A stretch of DNA of 64,000 nt from Calothrix sp. PCC 7716 (lineage in GTDB: Bacteria > Cyanobacteriota > Cyanobacteriia > Cyanobacteriales > Nostocaceae), in the NCBI RefSeq assembly GCF_019977735.1, contig NZ_AP025018.1, positions 2,852,001 to 2,916,000 on the forward strand, read 5' to 3'. Positions 29,022 to 36,419 of the stretch are shown here, piece after piece. A model generated the notes under the pieces. The model was not told where the DNA came from, searched no databases, and was given only the letters and a program-made list of their open reading frames with translations. The stretch's first letter is position 1. Each line of letters opens with the position of its first letter. A program made the translations under genes and the position numbers.

Positions 29022-31110
29022 CAGAAAATTGAGGCAAATTGAGAGTAAAACAAATTTCACTCATGTCAGAACCCTCAACAGTATTGCTAGTGACAGCAAT
29101 ATCTCCATTTAAGTGCTGCACCAAGGACTTGACGAGTGCGAGTCCAAGACCAGTACCGGGAGTCCATCGTCCTCGACCACGACGGAATTTGTCGAATATA
29201 TAAGTAGCTTCTTCTTGTGAGATACCGCGTCCGACATTTGTAATTTCTATAATAACCCGGTCAATTTGCTCTTTAACTGTTTGGCTAACTCTTAAATTAA
29301 CTGTTGTGTCGGGTTCAGTATATTTAGTTGTGTTAGTAAGTAATTCCTGAAGAATTCTATCAAAGCTTTCGATTTCGGTTTCGAGCGTTAGTGGTGTATT
29401 GGTTAATTCAACATTTATGCTGATATTTTTTTCAGCCAGCTTTTTCTCAAACGGACTGATTAAGTTTTGGAGTCGATTATTTAAATCTATTTTTTCCAGC
29501 TGCGGACGCTCAGAATGTGTCTCTAACTTTTGGAGCGTCAGTAAGTCGTTAATCAAGTTAATTTCTTTATCACATTCTTGTTCAAGAATATCAAGATACA
29601 TTGCTTGACGTTCGGGTTTAATTTCCGGTCGTCGTAAGTTACGCATTGCCATTCGCATGTTGGTGAGGGGATAGCGAAGTCTATCGCTCATGTTACTCAA
29701 AAATTCGTCTTTGAGTTCATTGAGTTCGCGTAACTGTTCAACGTATTGACGTGTTTTTTCGTACAATTTTGCTTGTACTTCTAAACTTCGCTGTAGTTGT
29801 GCTGTGCGTTCATCAACTAGCGTTTGCACTTGCCGCAATGTTTGAGATTGAATAATAGAGTTGCTAAGTTGCGCGCAAACCATTTCGACTATATTCGTTT
29901 CTGCGGTTTGCCAAGACCGTGGTGTTGCTTGTTGAAGTACCACAAACCCTAATATTCTGCCTTGACTTTCTAGAGGCATCATTAATATAGCTGGTAATCT
30001 ATATACTTCAAATAAAGGCGCCGCAGTTGTAATTTCGGCAATTTCAGCAATATCTTTAATAATAATAGGTTTACCAGACTCAGTAAATATACGCTGGCAT
30101 AATCCACAGTCGGATGTCATAAAATAATCATCTAACTGCGGCTGTGTACTATTAGGAAATTCCGCTTCGTTTATCCACTTAGAGTTTACAGTGGCTTTGG
30201 CGTTGGGTATTTGTCTTCGTTGTCGAATTCTAAATAAAGGGTCAGTATATTTAAGTAATATTAATAAAGCGCGGTCAACTTGAAGGGCTTCAGCAGTAGA
30301 AGTAATAACAAGCTGAAGAGTTTGGTTTAATTCTAAGTTGCTACGACCTAATATAGATAATTGTTTAATTAAACTTTGATGCTGGGCACAGGTTTGAACG
30401 TATTGATGCTGTGAAGTAATAACCAACTGCTGGAGAAGAACCGAAAACGCAATAGCACATGAAGGTTCAAGGTCTTTGAGCATTTGCTTTTCGCTATTGC
30501 CCCACTCGTGCTGCTGTAACTTGACCAAGGTAACTACACCGTTTTTCTGACCACCAAACTTGATAGGAATAGCCAAAACGGTTTTAATACTGAGATGTAA
30601 ATTTTGAAATCCGGCTATTAAACTTTTTTCTATAGTCGAAATATCATCAATTGTCAATGTTTCGGACGCGCATTGAATAACAGGCAAATTAACCTGTTCC
30701 ATCGATAGCATCTCTTTATAGTATGCAGCTAACTGTTCGGGGTCTTCTTTGAACCAACTGTTGCTAACTGGTTCACTTCCTTTACCCAATAGCGTTACCA
30801 AGCAGCAATCTACATCAAATGCAGTTCCTAGAACCTGAGCAATCAAATGCAGCATGTCTAAAATAGGTGAGACGCTTGACGGTGCCAGCTTTTGACCCGT
30901 CATATCAAACCCAAAGGATGCATGATTGGCGACGATTTGATTTATTTGTTGTGCCAGTTGATGAATTGGCTGTTCTGACTGCTGCATCAGCTTTGTATAC
31001 GGGTTATTACTTATTCGGGCAATTTCGTCTAAATCTTGTAAAGGCGATGAAAAACGCTTTTTCATCCCTGGTGCGCTGTTAAATATCGAACCCATTTTCT
31101 TGTTAACCAC
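29005..31110 (-). CDS. GAF-domain sensor kinase lacking the phospho-histidine
   Basis: 701 aa, soluble. Two GAF-like regions (about 70-220 and 255-410), a coiled coil, then a HisKA-like helix pair reading EFLSNMSDRLRYPLTNM. In normal kinases this is SHELRTPL; here Asp476 replaces the phospho-acceptor His. The ATPase part looks intact (ELLTNTTKYT, ITNVGRGISQEEA, GTGLGLALVKSLVQHLNG). The substitution may be a trait of this cyanobacterial family rather than damage. It may act as a pseudokinase or regulatory partner. Another start (residue 6 or 16) is possible. Confidence 0.8.
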   Translation of the reverse strand: MVNKKMGSIFNSAPGMKKRFSSPLQDLDEIARISNNPYTKLMQQSEQPIHQLAQQINQIVANHASFGFDMTGQKLAPSSVSPILDMLHLIAQVLGTAFDVDCCLVTLLGKGSEPVSNSWFKEDPEQLAAYYKEMLSMEQVNLPVIQCASETLTIDDISTIEKSLIAGFQNLHLSIKTVLAIPIKFGGQKNGVVTLVKLQQHEWGNSEKQMLKDLEPSCAIAFSVLLQQLVITSQHQYVQTCAQHQSLIKQLSILGRSNLELNQTLQLVITSTAEALQVDRALLILLKYTDPLFRIRQRRQIPNAKATVNSKWINEAEFPNSTQPQLDDYFMTSDCGLCQRIFTESGKPIIIKDIAEIAEITTAAPLFEVYRLPAILMMPLESQGRILGFVVLQQATPRSWQTAETNIVEMVCAQLSNSIIQSQTLRQVQTLVDERTAQLQRSLEVQAKLYEKTRQYVEQLRELNELKDEFLSNMSDRLRYPLTNMRMAMRNLRRPEIKPERQAMYLDILEQECDKEINLINDLLTLQKLETHSERPQLEKIDLNNRLQNLISPFEKKLAEKNISINVELTNTPLTLETEIESFDRILQELLTNTTKYTEPDTTVNLRVSQTVKEQIDRVIIEITNVGRGISQEEATYIFDKFRRGRGRWTPGTGLGLALVKSLVQHLNGDIAVTSNTVEGSDMSEICFTLNLPQFSDDINS

Positions 31111-31830
31111 CCTCCTGACATATGGTTCACCCTATATCGTCTGTTGCACCCTTTTGGACAAATGTATGAGCGTATAAAACTTTCTCTCACCTGTTATAGC
31201 CCGTTTTTTTCAAGATGACAAAATATCATAAACGTTTTTGGTAAACGCATTAAAGATATAAGGACACACTTTACAAAGATAATCGTGGCTCAGTTTAGGA
31301 GAGTCATAGTAAAGGTTTTACGTTCTTGACTTACATACTCTGATTTAGAATATCCTTTCTCAGACTCTACACAAACCGTAATTATGCTATATTTCAGACG
31401 AGTTACTCGTGAACTATATCCGCGTTAATACTGAGGAATTACGGAATGTACTGAGCATATTTCTGACATTCGATTTAGTGGTGCCATTGGAGGGATTGTC
31501 GAAACACAAAGTAAAGCTGATGATAAAGCTAATCAATTTTAATCAGTACTTATTCTAATCAGTGTTTACCCTTGGTACAAAGACAATATTTATCTCAATT
31601 TCAAGAATGGTTAAGAGTGATTAGGGTATAGTTTTACTCCTTTTGTGTCACATTGCACTTACTTTGTTAAATATAAGACTACTGAATGTCAAGAGGTGTG
31701 TAGCCCTCTGCTCGAATAAAAGTATATTAGTCTTAGAGTTATATAGGATAAATGAAAATTGACCAAAAAAACATTTAATTAACTAATATTAACTTAAATT
31801 AAATATTGTTTCTTCGTATAAAAATAAGCT
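31111..31830. other. Long intergenic region, no gene recognised
   Basis: Over 700 bases of AT-rich sequence. A short open stretch near 31470-31542 ends with a plausible peptide (GAIGGIVETQSKADDKANQF then stop) but has no good start and was not called. No RNA gene recognised. Confidence 0.5.
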
Positions 31831-31871
31831 GCGCGCAGTCTTGGTAGAGTCAAAGACTGCTGACTGCGCGC
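31831..31871 (-). terminator. Intrinsic terminator of the RHH-like gene
   Basis: Perfect 10-bp stem GCGCGCAGTC/GACTGCGCGC, 12 bases after the stop at 31884. On the minus strand it is followed by AGCTTATTTTT. Confidence 0.75.
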
Positions 31872-31883
31872 GGGTTTTCGATA

Positions 31884-32219
31884 CTAATCGGCTAAACTCT
31901 CGGCACTTAGCGGTACCATTTCGCCATTTCTCGTCAAGCCCAGCAGCATAGGTTGTTGTGGTTGAATCAGTTGACCTGTAAGTACGCAGCGTTCTTCTTG
32001 CTGTGCCGTAGCGGCAATGCTAGCTCGTATATCAGTACGCGAAAATCTCGGTTTCCACTCACCTGATTTTTGCTGGACGTAATTCCATAAAATATCTCGA
32101 ATAAGCGCCTGATATCCCTGATTCCCTGATAGGTCTTTGAGTTTCTCTTTAAGTTCTCGCTCTAAACGGATGCTGGTAACTTCCATATCGGTGGTTGGGG
32201 TGCGAGCGATAGTATGCAT
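31884..32219 (-). CDS. Ribbon-helix-helix-like small regulator
   Basis: 111 aa. The N-terminal half, MEVTSIRLERELKEKLKDLSGNQGYQALIRDILWNYV, has the strand-helix-helix pattern of Arc/CopG-type DNA-binding proteins. The C-terminal half (ERCVLTGQLIQPQQPMLLGLTRNGEMVPLS) has a C-x-L-T-G start common in a conserved cyanobacterial family. AGGAG lies just upstream of the start. It has its own terminator, so it is a single-gene unit. DNA binding is inferred. Confidence 0.7.
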   Translation of the reverse strand: MHTIARTPTTDMEVTSIRLERELKEKLKDLSGNQGYQALIRDILWNYVQQKSGEWKPRFSRTDIRASIAATAQQEERCVLTGQLIQPQQPMLLGLTRNGEMVPLSAESLAD

Positions 32220-32229
32220 GATTTTCTCC

Positions 32230-32640
32230 TTAAAAGTATAGACAGGATAGTATTACAAGTGTAGTATGTTTATAGGAATGTTCAATAGGTGAAATTTTCT
32301 GTGATTACTTTTTCCCCAAACTCTACTTCTACGCGCGGCTGTGGCGCCCATCTAAATTGGGAATCATGGTGTGTGGAGGTGGAGTATTTATTTATGGGCA
32401 CATCCCATAGATATCAGGAGCGGAACACAGATAGTAATCGAGATTACGGATATGCGCGAATTAGCATATTTAGTCAAATGTTGGATAAAGCTATAAATCT
32501 AGTTTTTAATCTAGGGTCAAAACCGAACAATAGAAGCGGGAGGTACAGGAATAATAGTGCTGTACCAAAATAGGGAAAGAGACAACAACGTCAACTTTTA
32601 ACCCCCGCTTCACCGAATACAGGAGAAGCGGGGGTTAATT
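32230..32640 (+). ncRNA. Candidate leader or small RNA ending in a strong terminator
   Basis: The 400 bases between the RHH-like gene and the HNH gene hold no convincing protein: the 94-codon frame at 32289 has no ribosome site and an odd composition. They end in a perfect 12-bp GC-rich hairpin. An independent RNA or an attenuated leader of the HNH gene is the simplest reading. No known RNA family was recognised. Confidence 0.35.
32600..32636 (+). terminator. GC-rich hairpin before the HNH gene
   Basis: Stem AACCCCCGCTTC paired with GAAGCGGGGGTT, loop of 13 bases, followed by AATTTTAT. It lies 21 bases before the HNH start codon, so it could act as an attenuator of that gene. Confidence 0.75.
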
Positions 32641-32657
32641 TTATGAGGAGTCAAGCT

Positions 32658-33182
32658 GTGACGAACCCGACAAGTAGGCAAGTGTTAGAACAATCGGTGG
32701 TAGTATTTTCGCAAAACTACCTACCACTATGTCGCGTCAATATTAAACGTGCGATTGTGTTGCTGGTGACAGAAAAAGCGGAACCTCTCGATATGCTTTC
32801 TGAAGTTGGTTGGATGGTTCACTCTCCGAGCTTAGTGCTTCATGTACCGAAACACATTCGTTTAAAAATAGCTTCTTTAGAGAGAACATGGAAACTGCCA
32901 CCAGTAAATCGTAGAGAAGTGTTAAAACGCGACCACTACACTTGTCAATATTGCGGTAGCAGCAAACATTTAACGCTAGACCACGTAATTCCTCGGTCGC
33001 GAGGTGGTTTACATACATGGGATAACGTAGTAACTGCATGTGAGAGATGTAACTCCAAGAAAGGAGACAAAACACTTCACGAAGCAGGAATGCAACTGCG
33101 TCACAAGTTAAAAGCACCAATCCATCCAACAATAGCTTTTGCCGAAAAGTTTTGGACGGAACAACCTAAAAGCCTGGAGTAA
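32658..33182 (+). CDS. HNH endonuclease-domain protein
   Basis: 174 aa from GTG 32658, chosen because AGGAG lies 7 bases before it; the ATG at 32643 touches the terminator hairpin and lacks a site. The C-terminal HNH/zinc module is complete: Y-x-CQYCG, LTLDHVIPRSRGG with the catalytic His, and NVVTACERCNSKKGDK. The N-terminal half (VVVFSQNYLPLCRVNIKRAIVLLVTEKAE) is the companion domain seen in this cyanobacterial HNH family. It probably binds and may cut DNA; biological role unknown. Confidence 0.85.
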   Translation: MTNPTSRQVLEQSVVVFSQNYLPLCRVNIKRAIVLLVTEKAEPLDMLSEVGWMVHSPSLVLHVPKHIRLKIASLERTWKLPPVNRREVLKRDHYTCQYCGSSKHLTLDHVIPRSRGGLHTWDNVVTACERCNSKKGDKTLHEAGMQLRHKLKAPIHPTIAFAEKFWTEQPKSLE

Positions 33183-33198
33183 CGGGAGCGCATGGATA

Positions 33199-33585
33199 AT
33201 GCTGAAATTAACGTACACGGAAACTGGCTTTCACCTTGAATGTATAAATCAGTCTATTGAGGACTGGATACAAACGCGCGTGCTTTTATCACTTCGCGCG
33301 GGTCAAAGCCTCTGCGTCGAACCCAGCACCGCATCATTTTTGCTTCCTGTTGATTTACCGGGAGTAGAGGTGCTAAAAGCTCAGACCAAATGCTGCGACA
33401 AAGAAATCATGACCGTCTGTGTTTGCGACGCTGAATATTTAGAAGTCACGCTACGCGGTTCATGGATGTCTAGCGGTTGCGAAGAAGCAACAGGCGTTTT
33501 TGTAACCACAATTAGCGACCGCATCGAGTTCTTTTTGCACAAACTCTGGCAAGAAGCGCAAGCTTGTATTAGTGCTGAGTGCTGA
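33199..33585 (+). CDS. Conserved hypothetical protein
   Basis: About 128 aa from the ATG at 33199 (MLKLTYTETGFHLECI); the frame extends upstream into the HNH gene. Soluble, with strands rich in hydrophobic residues: SLRAGQSLCVEPSTASFLLP, and DRIEFFLHKLWQEAQACIS at the end. It follows the HNH gene by 16 bases, so they form an operon. No domain recognised. The stop falls inside a tandem 'gagtgctgagtgttg' repeat. Confidence 0.65.
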   Translation: MLKLTYTETGFHLECINQSIEDWIQTRVLLSLRAGQSLCVEPSTASFLLPVDLPGVEVLKAQTKCCDKEIMTVCVCDAEYLEVTLRGSWMSSGCEEATGVFVTTISDRIEFFLHKLWQEAQACISAEC

Positions 33586-33640
33586 GTTGTGAGTGTTGAG
33601 TGCTGAGTGTTGAGTGCTGAGTGGTGAGTGGGAAGTTAGA
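33582..33640. repeat. Short tandem repeat (GAGTGTTGAGTGCT)
   Basis: Several imperfect 7-base GAGTGYT/GAGTGNT copies at the 3' end of the hypothetical gene. A facing gtgggcactgcccac palindrome follows at about 33651-33665. Confidence 0.7.
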
Positions 33641-33674
33641 AGTTGTACGGTGGGCACTGCCCACCCTACGAGAC

Positions 33675-34670
33675 TCATAACTTTTTATCCATTTCTAAAA
33701 TTTCTGGAACGGTAACAAATCTATAGCCTTTTTCTTTTAACCCGCTAATAATTTTTGGTAACGCTTGTACTGTCCGGCGCCTATCACCTCCCCCATCATG
33801 CATCAGCACAATGGAACCTGGTTTGGCATCTCGAAGTACATTCTTTACAAAAACTTCATATTTGGCTTTAGGGTCAGTATCAGCAGAGGTTTGTGACCAC
33901 ATTACTACACTGTAATTTTGGCTTTTGGCGTAAGCTGCTAAACCGTTATTTAAGTAGCCACCAGGTGGACGAAATAAATTAGTTTTGGCGCCTGTGGTTT
34001 TGTAGATTAAATCTGCTGTTTTATCGATTTCGCTTCTGGCTGTGGCTGTATCCATGTGTTTATACCAATGGTGCCATGTGTGATTAGCAATTGCATGTCC
34101 TTCAGCCACAACTCTTTTAGCTATTTCTGGGTTCTCTTGAATTGATGTTCCTACCCAAAAAAATGTAGCTTTTATATTATTTTGCTTGAGTATATCTAGC
34201 ATTTGTGGTGTGGTTTCTTTCCAAGGACCATCATCAAATGTCAAAGCTATGACTTTCTCGTTGTTTGGAACTTCCGATTTATATACTATTTTTCCCTGGA
34301 ATTTTTCAGGAGCAAGAAAACTTAGATTTTGCGGTTTCGGTGATGATGGCGCCGGATTTGCTGTAGTGTTTGCCGCTAAAACTTGACTTTGAGGCGCCTG
34401 TTTGTTAAAAGTCTCTATTTTGGAGTTGCTACACGCCGTAATACACACACATATAGTAATTAAAATTAAATCCCCCCTAGCCCCCCTTAATAAGGGGGGA
34501 ACAAGAGTTCTATTCTTAGCCCCCCTTAATAAGGGGGGAACAAGAGTTCTATTCTTAGCCCCCCTTATTAAGGGGGGTTGGGGGGATTCTAAGCCAGTTA
34601 GATTTTTACTCTTCCGCACAAACATATTTTTCACGTTACTCCCCGTTTGTTCAAGCCAATCATAAACCAA
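33675..34670 (-). CDS. Polysaccharide deacetylase lipoprotein
   Basis: 331 aa as open frame. The catalytic NodB domain is complete: ALTFDDGPWKETTPQML with the metal Asp pair, HTWHHWYKH, FRPPGGYLN, and IVLMHDGGGDRRRTVQAL. It removes acetyl or related groups from wall polysaccharides. Before it lies ILITICVCITACSNS, a lipoprotein signal. The 60 residues ahead of that are encoded by three copies of the CCCCCCTTAATAAGGGGGG repeat (translated PPLLRGAKNRTLV twice), so the repeat has entered the gene's start in frame. The true start is uncertain. Confidence 0.85.
   Translation of the reverse strand: MVYDWLEQTGSNVKNMFVRKSKNLTGLESPQPPLIRGAKNRTLVPPLLRGAKNRTLVPPLLRGARGDLILITICVCITACSNSKIETFNKQAPQSQVLAANTTANPAPSSPKPQNLSFLAPEKFQGKIVYKSEVPNNEKVIALTFDDGPWKETTPQMLDILKQNNIKATFFWVGTSIQENPEIAKRVVAEGHAIANHTWHHWYKHMDTATARSEIDKTADLIYKTTGAKTNLFRPPGGYLNNGLAAYAKSQNYSVVMWSQTSADTDPKAKYEVFVKNVLRDAKPGSIVLMHDGGGDRRRTVQALPKIISGLKEKGYRFVTVPEILEMDKKL
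34471..34587. repeat. Three CCCCCCTTAATAAGGGGGG copies inside a gene start
   Basis: Three palindromes joined by 'aacaagagttctattctta' spacers. They are read through in frame by the deacetylase ORF on the minus strand. Confidence 0.85.
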
Positions 34671-34755
34671 CTACTCAGCCTACAAGCATAATACATGACC
34701 AAAATCCAACTCCCGCAAGCTTTATAAACAATTTCAAAAAATTTTCCAAAACCCC

Positions 34756-34794
34756 TTGACACCTTTTGTAGTCTTAATGTAGTATTTATGTAGT
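34756..34794 (+). promoter_or_regulatory. Promoter with three phased TGTAGT repeats ahead of the tRNA array
   Basis: TTGACA at 34756 and TAGTAT at 34780 (18-base spacer) form a near-consensus sigma-70-type promoter. TGTAGT occurs at 34767, 34778 and 34789, exactly 11 bases apart, so a bound protein would contact one DNA face across the -10 region. This suggests tight repression. The regulator is not identified. Confidence 0.65.
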
Positions 34795-34830
34795 AAGGCA
34801 AAAGACAACGCCTCAAGGAGAAAAAAGCAA

Positions 34831-35025
34831 ATGTTCTACATACAAGTAGCACACGCGCGCTGGTCAAAACCAGTATCCCCAGACAAACGAAAGCCTCGTA
34901 ATTCCCAACCATCTGAAACCGAGGCAAGAACTGATAAAAGTTCAAAGTTTGCACAAAACCAAACAAAAGAATATATTCGCAACGCGCAACGGGCTTACTA
35001 CTACGAGCGTCGGATGTTTTCTTAA
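34831..35025 (+). CDS. 64-aa basic leader protein of the tRNA array
   Basis: Preceded by AAGGAG and located about 40 bases after the TTGACA promoter. The peptide (MFYIQVAHARWSKPVSPDKR...QRAYYYERRMFS) is highly basic, with Trp, Tyr and Arg clusters and no known domain. It is the first gene of the region, 250 bases before the first tRNA. It could be a DNA/RNA-binding protein or a leader peptide whose translation senses the state of the ribosome. Both are inference. Confidence 0.55.
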   Translation: MFYIQVAHARWSKPVSPDKRKPRNSQPSETEARTDKSSKFAQNQTKEYIRNAQRAYYYERRMFS

Positions 35026-35040
35026 AAGTTTACCAACTTA

Positions 35041-35110
35041 AAGAAACCTGGAATCGAGCGCAAATCATCGTTATTATTACAATTTATCGATAAAGAAACC
35101 AGGTTTCTCA
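35041..35110. repeat. GAAACC repeat pair before the tRNA array
   Basis: Copies of the AGAAACCTGG and GAAACCAGGTTTCT elements with the usual spacer, between the leader gene and the first tRNA. Confidence 0.75.
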
Positions 35111-35276
35111 ATACTTACTGAACCTTGAAAACTGAATAAGACGAATATTAAATGGGCAAGTTCACCAAAAATAATTGTGCCTGATTTGATATTAGATTTT
35201 GGATTTTGAATTGTGTAAAAACCTGAATTTAAATATCTCAGAATCAAACAAATTAGGCACAGTTTTCTCAAATTTT

Positions 35277-35350
35277 CGGGATGTAGCTCAATTGGCTAGA
35301 GCGCTCCGTTGTCTGCGGAGATGTTGGGGGTTCAAGTCCCCTCATCCTGG
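35277..35350 (+). tRNA. tRNA-Asp(GTC)
   Basis: First tRNA of the array. Acceptor CGGGATG/CATCCTG with one G-U pair, D arm GCTC/GAGC, anticodon loop TTGTCTG, T loop TTCAAGT, G73. CCA not encoded. Confidence 0.9.
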
Positions 35351-35367
35351 CTCCATTCAATAAATAT

Positions 35368-35439
35368 GGCGCCATCGACCAATGGCTAAGTCGTCGGTCT
35401 TTCAAGCCGAAGATGCGGGTTCAATTCCCGTTGGCGCTT
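35368..35439 (+). tRNA. tRNA-Glu(TTC), array copy 1
   Basis: Acceptor GGCGCCA/TGGCGCT, anticodon arm TCGGT-CTTTCAA-GCCGA, T loop TTCAATT. The discriminator is T rather than the usual purine. The acceptor contains GGCGCC, the genome's iterated palindrome. Confidence 0.85.
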
Positions 35440-35445
35440 ATTTAT

Positions 35446-35519
35446 GGTTGAGTAGCCAAGTGGATTAAGGCGCCAGTCTGCAAAACTGGAAATCGTGAGT
35501 TCAATCCTCACCTCAGCCT
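35446..35519 (+). tRNA. tRNA-Cys(GCA)
   Basis: Acceptor GGTTGAG/CTCAGCC, anticodon loop CTGCAAA, T loop TTCAATC, T73 as expected for Cys. Starts 7 bases after the Glu gene. Confidence 0.9.
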
Positions 35520-35530
35520 TGGTGAATTAT

Positions 35531-35606
35531 GGCAGTGTAACCTAATTGATAAGGTATCCATCTCATAAGTGGAAATATGCAAGTTTGAATCTTGTCACTG
35601 CTACCA
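35531..35606 (+). tRNA. tRNA with CAT anticodon (Met, or Ile2), array copy 1
   Basis: Acceptor GGCAGTG/CACTGCT, D stem ACCT/AGGT, anticodon loop CTCATAA, T loop TTTGAAT, A73 and an encoded CCA. Not an initiator (no GGG/CCC anticodon stem). It could be elongator Met or a lysidine-modified Ile tRNA. Confidence 0.85.
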
Positions 35607-35609
35607 AAT

Positions 35610-35683
35610 GCAGCGATGGTGTAATTGGCTAACACGTCGGTCTCCAAAACTGAAGAATCAAGGTTCAAGTCCTTGTCGCTGCG
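35610..35683 (+). tRNA. tRNA-Trp(CCA)
   Basis: Acceptor GCAGCGA/TCGCTGC, D stem GTGT/ACAC, anticodon loop CTCCAAA, T loop TTCAAGT, G73 as expected for Trp. Confidence 0.9.
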
Positions 35684-35731
35684 TTCTACGAATGGGCGCC
35701 TTGTAAAAGAAGCTCAAATGTAGATATTCAT

Positions 35732-35808
35732 AGTGTCGTCCGCTAATTGGTGAAGCGTCTTGTCTTTCAAACAAGAGAATGCGAGTTCAAGCCTCGTCGG
35801 CACTACCA
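35732..35808 (+). tRNA. tRNA-Glu(TTC), array copy 2
   Basis: Acceptor AGTGTCG/CGGCACT, anticodon arm CTTGT-CTTTCAA-ACAAG, T loop TTCAAGC, A73, CCA encoded. Quite different from the first Glu tRNA of the array and from the chromosomal one. Confidence 0.85.
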
Positions 35809-35816
35809 AAATACAT

Positions 35817-35897
35817 GGGTCGGCCCGCCTATTGGCGTAGGTAACTGTCTGTAAAACAGCCGCGTTTGCGTTGCAAGTTCAAATCTTGCCCGACCTA
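35817..35897 (+). tRNA. tRNA-Tyr(GTA)
   Basis: Acceptor GGGTCGG/CCGACCT, anticodon loop CTGTAAA, long variable arm (CGCG-TTT-GCG) as expected for bacterial Tyr, T loop TTCAAAT, A73. Confidence 0.88.
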
Positions 35898-35901
35898 CTG
35901 T

Positions 35902-35991
35902 GGAGAGGTGGCTGAGTGGTTAAAAAGCGTCCTCTTGCTAAGGGGAAGTAGGTAGTAATATCTACCGAGGGTTCAAATCCCTCTCTCTCCT
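35902..35991 (+). tRNA. tRNA-Ser(GCT)
   Basis: Acceptor GGAGAGG/TCTCTCC, anticodon loop TTGCTAA, long variable arm built on GTAGGTA/TATCTAC, T loop TTCAAAT. The discriminator is T instead of the usual G. Confidence 0.88.
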
Positions 35992-36012
35992 AATCAATGC
36001 CCATGTGTAAGA

Positions 36013-36062
36013 GCGGGTTAACCAAGATTTCCAATTCATTTTCAAGATATCTGTAAACCCGC
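36013..36062. repeat. Hairpin element A of the array (inverted copy of element B)
   Basis: Seven-bp GCGGGTT/AACCCGC stem around about 36 bases. Read on the minus strand from 36064, its first 19 bases match element B at 39927 with one difference. It is not a tRNA: no T loop and no anticodon arm. Confidence 0.7.
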
Positions 36063-36073
36063 CCATACAATAT

Positions 36074-36170
36074 GAGTGCGTAGTGTAACTGAATAACACA
36101 TCAGTCTACGTTCGCGTAGCGGTGCGACAGCACTAACTGAAGATTCAAGGTTTGAGTCCTTGCGCGCTCA
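36074..36170 (+). pseudogene. tRNA pseudogene with insertion in the anticodon loop
   Basis: Acceptor GAGTGCG/CGCGCTC, D stem GTGT/ACAC, anticodon stem TCAGT/ACTGA and T arm CAAGG-TTTGAGT-CCTTG are all intact. The anticodon loop is about 30 bases instead of 7 and folds into two mini-hairpins, CTACG-TTCG-CGTAG and GTGC-GACA-GCAC. This looks like a small dispersed palindromic repeat inserted in the loop. Original identity unreadable. Confidence 0.75.
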
Positions 36171-36176
36171 TTACAT

Positions 36177-36250
36177 AGGAGGGATGGTAGAGTGGCTGAT
36201 TCGGCAAGTTAAATAAAACCAGTCCACGGCAGTGATTCCCATCTCTCCTC
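36177..36250 (+). pseudogene. Degenerate tRNA-like sequence
   Basis: Acceptor-like ends AGGAGGG/CTCTCCT and a TGGTAGAGTGGCTGA D-arm-like start, but no credible T arm or anticodon arm in between. Probably a decayed Ser- or Leu-type tRNA. Confidence 0.45.
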
Positions 36251-36256
36251 AATTAT

Positions 36257-36330
36257 CCCCCGATAGCTCAGATGGTAGTAGCGTCTGTTTGAAGCACAGA
36301 AGGTCATCGGTTCGATTCCGATTTGGGGGG
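36257..36330 (+). tRNA. tRNA-Phe(GAA)
   Basis: Acceptor CCCCCGA/TTGGGGG, anticodon arm TCTGT-TTGAAGC-ACAGA, T loop TTCGATT. The discriminator is G where A is usual for Phe. Confidence 0.85.
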
Positions 36331-36336
36331 CTTCGT

Positions 36337-36408
36337 TGCCCTGTAGCTCAGTGGTAGAGCAAACGGCTGTTAACCGTGAGGTCGTAAGTTCGATACTTAC
36401 CAGGGCAG
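36337..36408 (+). tRNA. tRNA-Asn(GTT)
   Basis: Acceptor TGCCCTG/CAGGGCA, D arm GCTC/GAGC, anticodon loop CTGTTAA, T loop TTCGATA, G73 as expected. Confidence 0.9.
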
Positions 36409-36419
36409 CTATTTATTAT

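Noticed and set aside
31440-31545. Short peptide-like stretch ending in GAIGGIVETQSK...
   Set aside because: No start codon with a ribosome site and no recognised family; left as intergenic.
32289-32573. 94-codon open frame before the HNH gene
   Set aside because: No ribosome site, composition unlike a protein, and it lies in the region that ends in a strong terminator; treated as RNA or leader.
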